This document shows positions 15,980-25,300 of a DNA stretch of 64,000 nt, one piece after another; within the stretch, counting starts at the first letter, position 1, and every line of letters begins with the position of its first letter. The DNA lies in contig NZ_JBHTJH010000017.1 in assembly GCF_042675645.1 (NCBI RefSeq), positions 186,001-250,000 on the forward strand, written 5' to 3'. The notes below the pieces were generated by a model. The model had not been told where the DNA came from, made no database searches, and saw nothing but the letters and a program-made list of their open reading frames with translations. Position numbers and translations under genes: made by a program. This DNA is from Sungkyunkwania multivorans. GTDB taxonomy: Bacteria; Bacteroidota; Bacteroidia; Flavobacteriales; Flavobacteriaceae.

Positions 15980-17404
15980 ATGAAGCGTCGCTCCTTTATA
16001 AAAAAAACCGCTATTGCAAGTAGTGCGTTCACTATAGTTCCCAGTTTTGTGCTAGGTGGAAGGCACATCGCACCCAGTGACACCCTTTATATGGCCGCCA
16101 TTGGTGTTGGTGGTCGAGGCGGAGGTGTCGTAAGAGAGCTTTTTGAAACCGGTAAGGTGAAGTTCGTGGCACTCTGCGATGTGGACGATAGTCGTGCAAA
16201 ACAATCGTTCGAAAAATACCCTAAAGCTAAAAAGTACACCGACTATAGAAAAGTATATGATAATCATGTGAAAGAGATCGATGCCTTTACAGTGGCAACG
16301 CCCGATCATACGCATGCCATCATATCACTTCCTTTTATGCGCGCAAAAAAACATGCCTATGTTGAAAAGCCGCTGACTCACAATATCTACGAGGCCCGAT
16401 TGATGACCAAAGTGGCCGAAGAACACGGCATTACTACTCAAATGGGAAATCAAGGCGCATCGGGAGACGGCATTCGGCAAGCCAAAGAGTGGATCGAAGC
16501 TGGTGCCATAGGGAAAGTATACAGAGTAGATTCTTGGACCAATAGACCGGTATGGCCACAAGGCCTTAAAAATATTACGGACAAAGAGAAAATTCCAAAA
16601 ACATTGGACTGGGATCTTTGGTTGGGACCAGCCGCGATGCGTCCATACAATAGTGCTTATCTGCCATTTAAGTGGCGGGGTTTTTGGGATTTTGGTACTG
16701 GAGCTTTAGGCGATATGGGATGTCATATTATGGAAACCCCTTTTAACGTGTTAGAGTTAGGCTATCCTACAGAGGCGGAAGCGAGTTGCACCACGGTTTG
16801 GGCTGGTGATTTTATCGAGGCAAACTATGATAAAGTTTGTCCACCCTCATCCATCGTTCGTTTGAAGTTTGATAGTAAAAAACATGGGCAGGTGGCACTC
16901 AATTGGTATGATGGTGGTATCATGCCAGATCTTCCAGACGAATTGAAAGACGATGAGCTTTTGGGAGATTGGAATGGGGGAAGCCTATTTTATGGTGACC
17001 GTGGCATGATGGTAACCGGAACCTATTCTAGAAATCCCAGATTGCTGCCCTCTGAATTGAACACCCTATTTCAACCGCCCAAACCATCGATCAAAAGGGT
17101 GCAAGGTGGCGATAACAAACATGCCAATGAATTTGTCCAGGCCTGTTTGAACAACGGAACCACCTCTTCTCCTTTTTCTTACGCTGGCCCTTTGACCGAG
17201 GCCGTGTTGATGGGCAATCTGGCGATCAAGGCATTCCAATATAAGGTATTGAAGGAAGGTAAAACACCGACCAGCTGGGCGCCTTACGACTACCCCGGAA
17301 GACGCAAACTACTGTGGGATGGTAAAAACATGAAGGTGACCAATTACGAAAAGGCCAACGAATGGGTGACAAGAGACTATAGAGACGGCTGGGAGGTGAA
17401 ATAG
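15980..17404 (+). CDS. Gfo/Idh/MocA family oxidoreductase with Tat signal
   Basis: A 474-residue NAD(P)-dependent sugar or cyclitol dehydrogenase-like protein. It starts with a twin-arginine signal (MKRRSFIKKTAIASSAFTIV), so it is probably exported folded with its cofactor. The Rossmann motif is AAIGVGGRGGG, and the E-K-P motif (AYVEKPLTHN) carries the conserved catalytic-region Lys. Length is typical of secreted Bacteroidota members (about 450-490), often implicated in glycan breakdown. No glycan-degradation genes are adjacent here, so the substrate is open. Confidence 0.9.
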   Translation: MKRRSFIKKTAIASSAFTIVPSFVLGGRHIAPSDTLYMAAIGVGGRGGGVVRELFETGKVKFVALCDVDDSRAKQSFEKYPKAKKYTDYRKVYDNHVKEIDAFTVATPDHTHAIISLPFMRAKKHAYVEKPLTHNIYEARLMTKVAEEHGITTQMGNQGASGDGIRQAKEWIEAGAIGKVYRVDSWTNRPVWPQGLKNITDKEKIPKTLDWDLWLGPAAMRPYNSAYLPFKWRGFWDFGTGALGDMGCHIMETPFNVLELGYPTEAEASCTTVWAGDFIEANYDKVCPPSSIVRLKFDSKKHGQVALNWYDGGIMPDLPDELKDDELLGDWNGGSLFYGDRGMMVTGTYSRNPRLLPSELNTLFQPPKPSIKRVQGGDNKHANEFVQACLNNGTTSSPFSYAGPLTEAVLMGNLAIKAFQYKVLKEGKTPTSWAPYDYPGRRKLLWDGKNMKVTNYEKANEWVTRDYRDGWEVK

Positions 17405-17512
17405 TCAATAGTGAAGAATAAGTATCTAAATGTACAATATATTAAAGGACTTCAAATTAAGACCAATAATGGAAAATCTCCCACTAACGAAACAACCTGA
17501 TAGCCTCCTCCT

Positions 17513-18286
17513 ATGGAAATAGTCATTATCTCCCTCGTTGCCTTTCTCGTAGCTATCCTTACCTTCTTTTCTGGTTTTGGGCTAGGCACTATCCTTACTC
17601 CCGTTTTTATGATCTTCTTTCCTGTCGAATTGGCGATCGCTTTGACCGGAGTCGTTCATTTTTTGAATAACCTATTTAAGATCATCCTCGTAGGTAGAAA
17701 TGCCAATCGAAAGGTGTTATTGAAATTTGGAATCCCCGCGGTCATCGCAGCCTTTTTCGGGGCTTGGGTTCTACTTCATATCCCCGATGCCAAGCCATTG
17801 TTCTCTTACATGATTTTTGATAGGACTTTTGAAGTGTATCCAGTAAAATTTATCATTTCTATTCTCTTGATCATTTTCGCAAGCATGGATCTCATACCCT
17901 ATTTCCGAGACTTACAGTTTGGAGAGGATAAGTTGCCATTGGGAGGTGCTTTAAGCGGTTTTTTTGGTGGACTTTCTGGTAATCAAGGCGCGTTGAGGAC
18001 TGCCTTTCTGATCAAAGCTGGGCTTTCGAAAGAAGTGTTCATAGGAACGGCTGTGGTAGTATCTACCTTTGTGGATTTCACGCGATTAAGTGTTTATGCC
18101 TCGCGGTTTGCCAGCTCTGGACTCACCGACAATCTCACTTTGGTGATTTGCGCTACGCTATCGGCTATCGCCGGTGCCTATATTGGAAATAAATTATTGA
18201 AAAAGGTAACCTTAAAATTCTTGCAGATCACCGTTGCGATCATGTTGATACTCATTTCCATCGCTTTAGGCGCTGGATGGATATAG
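17513..18286 (+). CDS. TSUP (TauE/SafE) family permease
   Basis: A 257-residue protein with about eight membrane helices. It has the two half-repeats of the TSUP family (FSGFGLGTILTPVFMIFF in the first, SGFFGGLSGNQGALRTAFL in the second). TSUP permeases export or import sulfite, sulfoacetate or other small organic anions; the substrate cannot be told from sequence. It lies 108 bp after the Gfo/Idh/MocA gene, in the same direction, and converges with the enoyl-CoA hydratase gene. Confidence 0.87.
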   Translation: MEIVIISLVAFLVAILTFFSGFGLGTILTPVFMIFFPVELAIALTGVVHFLNNLFKIILVGRNANRKVLLKFGIPAVIAAFFGAWVLLHIPDAKPLFSYMIFDRTFEVYPVKFIISILLIIFASMDLIPYFRDLQFGEDKLPLGGALSGFFGGLSGNQGALRTAFLIKAGLSKEVFIGTAVVVSTFVDFTRLSVYASRFASSGLTDNLTLVICATLSAIAGAYIGNKLLKKVTLKFLQITVAIMLILISIALGAGWI

Positions 18287-18316
18287 CAAACGTAAGGAGC
18301 TCTTAACGGGAACAGC

Positions 18317-19099
18317 TTATTTCCCCGGAAAAGAAGCCTTTCTTTTTTCTAAGAACGCCGAAGTGCCCTCTTTAAAATCTTCTGTTCCAAAACATTCACC
18401 GAAAGCTTTAATCTCCGTTTTATAGCCGTCGATACCTTCTTTAAATCCGGCATTGACTGCCTGAATGGCCTTTGCAATAGCTACAGGAGAGTTGTTGGTG
18501 ATCTTCGTTGCTATTTTCTTACAGAAGGGCAATAGTTCCTCTTGCGCTACCATGTGGTTGATGAGTCCAAAGGCGAATGCCTTTTCGGTGCCTATCATAC
18601 CAGCTGTCATGATCATTTCCATCGCACGACCCTTACCTACCAGTTGTGCCAATCGCTGAGTGCCACCGTAGCCAGGAATCACTCCCAGTGAAGTTTCTGG
18701 CAATCCCATTCGCGCGTTATCACTAGCTACTCTAAAATGACATGCCATGGCCAATTCCAATCCTCCACCAAGCGCGAAACCATTAATGGCTGCGATCACC
18801 GGTGTTCCGAGATTTTCAACCAGATCAAAGAGCAATTCTTGACCCTTTGCTGCCAATCTTCCTCCTTCTGCTTCAGAGAAATGGGCAAACTCGGAAATAT
18901 CTGCTCCAGCCACAAAGGCCTTTTCACCGCTCCCAGTAATAATGATCACCTTCACTTCCGCATCACCCTCTAAGGTCTTTAAGGCCACATGTAATTCTTC
19001 GATGGTCGCCTTGTTAAGAGCATTTAACTTTTTAGGTCTATTGATGGTGATGATAGCGATACCATTCTCGATGCTAATAAGGATATTCTCGTAGTTCAT
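18317..19099 (-). CDS. Enoyl-CoA hydratase/isomerase family protein
   Basis: A 260-residue crotonase-fold enzyme. The oxyanion-hole segments are visible as KAFVAGADISEFA and INGFALGGGLELAMAC. The two catalytic Glu positions of classical enoyl-CoA hydratases are present in GGGLELAMA and LPETSLGVIPGYGGTQRLA. The most likely reaction is hydration of trans-2-enoyl-CoA in fatty-acid or amino-acid degradation. It lies 5 bp downstream of the sensor kinase stop on the same strand, so the two are probably co-transcribed. Confidence 0.9.
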   Translation of the reverse strand: MNYENILISIENGIAIITINRPKKLNALNKATIEELHVALKTLEGDAEVKVIIITGSGEKAFVAGADISEFAHFSEAEGGRLAAKGQELLFDLVENLGTPVIAAINGFALGGGLELAMACHFRVASDNARMGLPETSLGVIPGYGGTQRLAQLVGKGRAMEMIMTAGMIGTEKAFAFGLINHMVAQEELLPFCKKIATKITNNSPVAIAKAIQAVNAGFKEGIDGYKTEIKAFGECFGTEDFKEGTSAFLEKRKASFPGK

Positions 19100-19104
19100 T
19101 TTTG

Positions 19105-20556
19105 CTATTTTTTGGGGAAAGAAACTATAAATGTAGTTCCCTCGTTTTCCTGAGATGTAAAGTTAATACTTCCGCTATAGGTTTCTACAATATTTTTTAC
19201 CATTCCTAAGCCAAGACCCATCCCACTGGATTTAGTAGTGAATTTTGGCTCATATATCTTTGCCATATTTTCTTCCGTGATGCCGACACCGTTATCCGCT
19301 ACCGAAATCGAAACGGTTCCATTATTTTCGACCACCTTCACCTCGATTTTCGGCTTTTTATCAGCAGGAATTGACTGGATGGCATTCTTCACCAAATTGG
19401 TAATTACACGTATTAGTTGTGTGCGATCAAAGCTGGCGATGACCTCCGCTTTTTCTGAAGAGAAATCGATATAATCTTCGTTGAAGATATCCAAGGCCAA
19501 TTTTGTCACTTCTACGACATCCAATTCTTCGTCTTGTTGCGCAGGCATTTCGGCAAAGTTTGAAAAAGCAGATGCAATATTGCTCATAGTGTCTATCTGT
19601 TGAATCAGTGTCTTGCTATACTCATCTACTTTTTGATGCACCTCAGGATCTAAAGGGTCGAACTTTCGTTGAAAGCTCTGGACACTTAACCGCATTGGCG
19701 TCAACGGGTTCTTTATTTCGTGTGCCACTTGTTTCGCCATTTCTCGCCAAGCCTGTTCGCGTTCACTTTTTGCCAATTTGGCCGCACTTTTCTCAAGCTC
19801 GTCGACCATACTATTGTATGCTTCTACCAAACTTCCTATCTCTTCACTTGCCTTTCCTAGGATGATCTTCTCGTTACGTTGGTTCAATCGAGTTTGGTCT
19901 AACTTATCACCGATCTGCTGTAGCGAGCGTGTAATATACTTAGAGACGAAATAAGCAAAGGCGATGGCTACCATAAACATGATCAAGTAGGCAATTCCGA
20001 GTCGTCCAAGAAATTCTCTAAGTTCCATCTCACTAAAAGAGTCGTCTTCTTGATATCTTATATTGAGAATTCCCAAAGGCTTGCTCTTTGGATCTGTCAA
20101 ATAGATAAAACTGGAGCGGTAGCGTCCTTCCTCCATGTTCTCTCGCATTACATAGCGCTTTTCCGTACTGTCGGAAAGTGCCTTCAAAATGGCGCTATCC
20201 AAGGCCAAGTCCACAGCGTCTGGTTGTAGGCTGGTTTCCGAACTTTTCATCAAATTTCCTTGAAGGTCATAGATATTGAAATCTACCTTTTGGATCGCTG
20301 AGATCGCATATATCTCATCCTTAAAAATGAGGGGTAAGTTAGCGGTCTTTACTTCATAGGTAGTTCGATCGAGCACATTCTCCACACTCGCGACCACTTG
20401 ACTTTCTTTCCGCTCTAACCGCTGCTTGTGATAATCTTTGCTTTGCTCTCTGTACTGATAGATGGTCACCGCCGCAATTAGAATAGAGGCCACCACCACC
20501 AATAGAATCATATAGAAGAAAATCCGAGAACGCAGCGATAGCCGATTGTATATCAT
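19105..20556 (-). CDS. Sensor histidine kinase, NtrY-like
   Basis: A 483-residue membrane sensor kinase. Order of parts: first membrane helix (FFYMILLVVVASILIAAVTIY), periplasmic sensor region of about 145 residues, second helix (LIMFMVAIAFAYFVSKY), HAMP linker, HisKA domain with the phospho-His in KQVAHEIKNPLTPMRLS, and HATPase_c with NLVKNAIQSIPADKK, DNGVGI and SSGMGLGLGMVKNI. The H-box HEIKNPLTP is that of NtrY/WalK-type kinases. The frame could extend to an ATG at 20586; the ATG at 20556 (MIYNRLSLRSRIF) fits homologues better. No response regulator is adjacent. Confidence 0.88.
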   Translation of the reverse strand: MIYNRLSLRSRIFFYMILLVVVASILIAAVTIYQYREQSKDYHKQRLERKESQVVASVENVLDRTTYEVKTANLPLIFKDEIYAISAIQKVDFNIYDLQGNLMKSSETSLQPDAVDLALDSAILKALSDSTEKRYVMRENMEEGRYRSSFIYLTDPKSKPLGILNIRYQEDDSFSEMELREFLGRLGIAYLIMFMVAIAFAYFVSKYITRSLQQIGDKLDQTRLNQRNEKIILGKASEEIGSLVEAYNSMVDELEKSAAKLAKSEREQAWREMAKQVAHEIKNPLTPMRLSVQSFQRKFDPLDPEVHQKVDEYSKTLIQQIDTMSNIASAFSNFAEMPAQQDEELDVVEVTKLALDIFNEDYIDFSSEKAEVIASFDRTQLIRVITNLVKNAIQSIPADKKPKIEVKVVENNGTVSISVADNGVGITEENMAKIYEPKFTTKSSGMGLGLGMVKNIVETYSGSINFTSQENEGTTFIVSFPKK

Positions 20557-20640
20557 TGGGTAAAATTTGTGCACTAAATATAGCAAATATCACACCAAAA
20601 GTTTCAAGTTATAAGAAGTTTGCAATACCTTTAAGCGCTG

Positions 20641-22275
20641 ATGAATATGGCATTGATATTAAAAAATATCAAAAATACAGGTCTCAGCTTATTACTCTTT
20701 AATGGTCTGATCGGTGCCTCATATTCGCAACTTTCCAATGAGACCTTGAATGACTCACTTCGTTCACAGAGAAAAATGGACTCCCTGATACTCCTTAGCA
20801 CAAATGAGTTTAAAGCAGGAGACTTAGAGGCATTTAAATTTCATACTGAAGAAATTTTAACTATTGCAGAGAAGCACAATTGGATCGTTCCAAAAATTAA
20901 AGGTCTCACCAATTTGGGCATTTACTACCGGCAGAAGGGTGAATATGAAAAGTCCTTAAAAAACTATCTTACTGCGAATACGCTAAGTGAATCGTTGAAC
21001 AACGATTATAAGAATCAGGCGATCATTCATATCAATCTAGCCAACCTTTATTTAAATCTTGAAGAAAATAAAAAGTCACTGGCTAGTTTTGAAAAGGCCA
21101 TGACAATAGTCGATAGCGCGAATGGCCCTATTAATATGAAACTATCGATCGTCAACGGTTACGGTATGGCCTATCTTGCCAATGACGAATATGAGAATGC
21201 AATTTTGAAATTTGAATATGTCCGTAGTCTATCTCGTGAGAATGCCATGATGTACGAGGAACACGTGGCCCTTTGTAATCTTTCGGAAGTTTATGCAGAG
21301 CAGGAAAAATATCACAAAGCCCTCGAATATGCCGATGAGGCACTCCAAAAACCCAAGGAACAGGTGCCATCACAGCAATATGTGTCGGGGTATCTGAGAA
21401 AAAGTTATGCTTTGATGGGACTAGAAACATATGACCTAGCTCTGGCTAATTTGGATAGTGCCCAATCGATCGCTCGTGGAAATCAACTCTTCAGGACCGA
21501 GATTTTAATAAATCAATATAAGGCAGAGATTTTTAGGAGACTTGAGAACTATGAAGAAGCCTTAGGGTATCAAAAAAACTATCTCCAATTAAAGGAGGAA
21601 TTAACTTCACAAATGAACAGGGCCCAGAAAGTTCAATTTGATCAAGAATTGGCGCAAAAGGAGGCGCTCTTGTCTCATCAGAATATTTCGCTCGTAAAAC
21701 TTGCCAAAAGAAATCAAAAAAAGACCACCTACATTCTATTGCTGAGCGGTTTGACCGCCGCCCTCCTTGTCTTCATTCTCGTTAGAAAATATCGAAAAAA
21801 AGGAGTCAGTGAGGTTATTAACATGAGAAAAAAGATTGAAGAAGCTGACCAGGACCCGTCCATAGCAGCGGATGAACCTGATTTAAAATCAGAGCATAAA
21901 CCATCTAATGGTCCACGCATCGCTGAACAAGAAAGAACGGTGATCAGCGAACAGATTGAAAGCTTCATGCGTCTGAAGAAGCCATTTCTTAACCCTGAAC
22001 TTAAACAGTCTGATTTGGCAAAAGAGCTCGATCTGACCTTGCATCAATTATCCGAAGTGCTCAATCAAAACTTTAAAGAGAACTTCAATGCATTTGTGAA
22101 TCGTTACCGCGTTGAGGAGGTAAAAAGATTGATAAAAGATTCCAAGAATAGCAATACCAAGATCGTTGCCATCGGATATGAAGCAGGTTTCAAGAGCAAA
22201 ACTTCACTTTACAGGGCTTTTAAGTTACTAGAGAAAAAGACCCCAGCAGAATATCGAGATACCTTGAGTTTTTAA
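20641..22275 (+). CDS. TPR-transmembrane-AraC hybrid transcription regulator
   Basis: A 544-residue protein that joins an exported sensor to a DNA-binding domain. A signal-like N-terminus (to about residue 31, GASYSQL) is followed by tetratricopeptide repeats (about 60-330), a short coiled segment, one membrane helix (YILLLSGLTAALLVFILV, about 362-381), and a cytoplasmic AraC-type helix-turn-helix domain (about 430-544; QSDLAKELDLTLHQLSEVLN and KIVAIGYEAGFKSKTSLYRA). Flavobacterial proteins of this type act as one-protein transmembrane regulators. It lies 100 bp upstream of the giant surface-protein gene with a terminator between them, so it may regulate that gene. This last point is inference. 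Confidence 0.85.
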   Translation: MNMALILKNIKNTGLSLLLFNGLIGASYSQLSNETLNDSLRSQRKMDSLILLSTNEFKAGDLEAFKFHTEEILTIAEKHNWIVPKIKGLTNLGIYYRQKGEYEKSLKNYLTANTLSESLNNDYKNQAIIHINLANLYLNLEENKKSLASFEKAMTIVDSANGPINMKLSIVNGYGMAYLANDEYENAILKFEYVRSLSRENAMMYEEHVALCNLSEVYAEQEKYHKALEYADEALQKPKEQVPSQQYVSGYLRKSYALMGLETYDLALANLDSAQSIARGNQLFRTEILINQYKAEIFRRLENYEEALGYQKNYLQLKEELTSQMNRAQKVQFDQELAQKEALLSHQNISLVKLAKRNQKKTTYILLLSGLTAALLVFILVRKYRKKGVSEVINMRKKIEEADQDPSIAADEPDLKSEHKPSNGPRIAEQERTVISEQIESFMRLKKPFLNPELKQSDLAKELDLTLHQLSEVLNQNFKENFNAFVNRYRVEEVKRLIKDSKNSNTKIVAIGYEAGFKSKTSLYRAFKLLEKKTPAEYRDTLSF

Positions 22276-22288
22276 GACACGATTTCTT

Positions 22289-22324
22289 AAAAAAGGTTTC
22301 AAGTTATAGTTTGAAACCTTTTTT
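22289..22324. terminator. Bidirectional-looking intrinsic terminator
   Basis: AAAAAAGGTTTCAA at 22289-22302 pairs with TTTGAAACCTTTTTT at 22310-22324 around a 7-base loop. The A-run and T-run flank the G/C pairs on both sides. It ends the TPR-AraC transcript 14 bp after its stop and insulates the surface-protein gene. Confidence 0.85.
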
Positions 22325-22374
22325 AGTTAAAATGATGTTATCATTGTGTTTCACTAAACAAAGGTTTCGTCCCC

Positions 22375-25300
22375 ATGTCAAAAAAAATATTGCTCTTTTT
22401 TCTTTTCTCAAGTCTCTCGTTGTTTTGTTTTGCGCAAGATTCGTTTTCTAGCATATGGGATACCACCCAAGATGGAATCTCGGGTAACAATCAAATTACA
22501 ATTCCCACAAATCCTTCATATACATACAGCTATTCGATAGATTGGGGAGATGGTAATTCGGATACTAGTGTTACAGGTGACATCACGCATACCTATGCCA
22601 CAGCTGGCACCTATACTGTTTCGATCAGTGGAAATTTTCCCGCGATTTATTTCAACGATACCGGGGATCGTCTGAAAATCTTAGAGATCTTATCCTGGGG
22701 AAATATCCAATGGGAAACGATGGAAGATGCTTTTCATGGTTGCGAGAACCTCAACTTTGATGCTATTGGAAGTCCTGACCTTTCCCAAGTGAGCAGTCTG
22801 CGCAACATGTTCAAGGAATGTGTCACCTTTAACGGTATTGTAAATGATTGGGATGTTAGTGGCATTACCGACATCTCAGGAATGTTCTTTAATACCGACA
22901 TGTTCAATAGACCTCTGGACCGGTGGAATACCATTTCGGTGACGACCATGGCCGAAACCTTTAGGAGTGCCAACAGATTCAATGAACCTCTTGACAATTG
23001 GAATACAGCTTCTGTAACCGATATGAGCTATATGTTCAGCTCGGCAAATTCGTTCAATCAAAATATAAACAATTGGGATGTGAGTCAGGTGACCACTATG
23101 GAAGGTATGTTCAGTAGTGCTAGCCGGTTCAACCAGCCGCTCAACAACTGGAATGTGAGTAACGTAACGGATATGTCAAATATGTTCCAAGGCACAGACT
23201 TTGATCTTCCGCTCGATAATTGGGATGTAAGCAACGTGACCGATATGTCTGGTATGTTCTCCCAATATAGCGACTTCAACCAAAACATTAACAATTGGAA
23301 TGTCTCTTCGGTGACCGACATGTCGCAAATGTTTCTCAGAGCCACACGATTCAACCAGCCCTTAGATCAGTGGGACGTAAGTAATGTCACCGATATGCGA
23401 GGAATGTTCGATGGTTTCTTTGTCGCCATGATCTTCAATCAACCATTAAATAGCTGGGATGTAAGCAATGTCACCAACATGAGTAATATGTTTCGTGATT
23501 GTGTTCCTTTCAACCAGCCTTTGAACAACTGGAATGTATCTTCGGTTATCGATATAAACGGCATGTTTTCAGGCTCTTCGAACTTCAACAGAACTTCCTT
23601 TGACCAGCCGTTGACAAGTTGGAATATAAGCAACGTCACCAATATGTCTCGAATGTTCCAATTCTCTTCTTTTGATCAACCTTTGGATTCTTGGGATGTG
23701 AGCGGTGTGACCGCAATGGAGGCCATGTTTAGAGGTGCTCAATTCAACCAACAGCTTAACACATGGAATATTGCAGGGGTTACCAATATGAGGGACATGT
23801 TCAGAAACGCCTCGCTGTTCAACCAAGCGCTTAACAATTGGGATGTGAGTCTCGTCACCAACATGAATGGGATGTTTGCAAACGCCACCTCTTTTGATCA
23901 AGATCTAGGCGGCTGGTCTATCGGCAACGTCACCAACATGACTGAGATGCTGAATAGTGCCGGACTATCGCAAGAAAACTACGATAGTACCCTAATTGGT
24001 TGGGCTGCCCAGACCGTTCAGCCCAACATCAATCTAGGAGCAAATAACTTGACCTATTGTGACGGTCGAAATGCACGGCAAGACCTCATAGACAATAGTG
24101 GCTGGAATATCACCGGAGATTCTATCAATTGTTCATTTGTGACCTGTACTTCCTTTATTTCACCAATGGACGGAGAGACCAATGTGCCGGCCAATTTTGA
24201 TCTTCGCTGGAATCCGGCTCCCAATGCAACAGGGTATCGCGCTACAGTGCGTGTGGATAGAGGTGGAAGCATCATTACGATTTTAGACAATGAAGATCAA
24301 GGTAATGTGGTAGGTATTGATTTTACAAGTGATCTCCTGCCCGGTGACGTCGTATATGCCACAGTGGTACCCTACAACGGTGAAGGTCCAGCTACAGATT
24401 GTGAAGAGATCAGTTTTACGGTGGTAGCTTCATGGCAAAATAGCCCGGATGCCTTTATTATTACTATCGATACGAGAATCTTAGATAGCAATTCTACGCC
24501 AGCTAATCAATTGAGACTTGAACTCAACAATGGGTTTCCAAATAATTATTCGTATGATTTTTCAGTGGATTGGGGTGATAATCAGTATAATAACAATGTT
24601 ACAGATAACATTACACATACTTATCTTAATCCTGGAATCTATACCATAGCAATCATCGGAGACTATCCAGGACACTACTATGGTTCCTCAAATAGAGACA
24701 ATAACAAATTGATCTCTATGGACCAATGGGGAACGCAACAATGGGACAGCATGAGGCGAACCTTCTATTATTGCGAGAATATGGTCTACAATGCTACTGA
24801 TATCCCCGATTTATCGCAAGTAACGGATATGTCCGATATGTTTGGCTCCGCCGTCCTTTTCAACTCGGATATTAGTTCTTGGGACGTGAGCAACGTTACG
24901 AATATGTCGCGAATGTTTATTGGCGCCGTTGAATTCAACCAACCATTGGATAATTGGAATGTGAGTAATGTGACCAATATGAGCGGGATGTTTCTCGCCG
25001 CGAGGAAATTCGACCAGCCCATTGGTAATTGGAATGTGAGCAATGTGACCAATATGTCGCGAATGTTCGAACAGGCGACGGTCTTTAACCAACCTTTGAA
25101 TAATTGGAACGTAAGTAATGTGACGAACATGGCAGATATGTTCGAACGTGCTGTAGCTTTTGATCAACCTCTGAACAACTGGAATGTGAGCAACGTGACC
25201 AACATGGCCGAAATGTTCAGTGGTTTTGTGACAGATATGGTGTTCAACCAAGCGCTAGACAGTTGGGATGTGTCTAGTGTGACCGATATGTCTGAAATGT

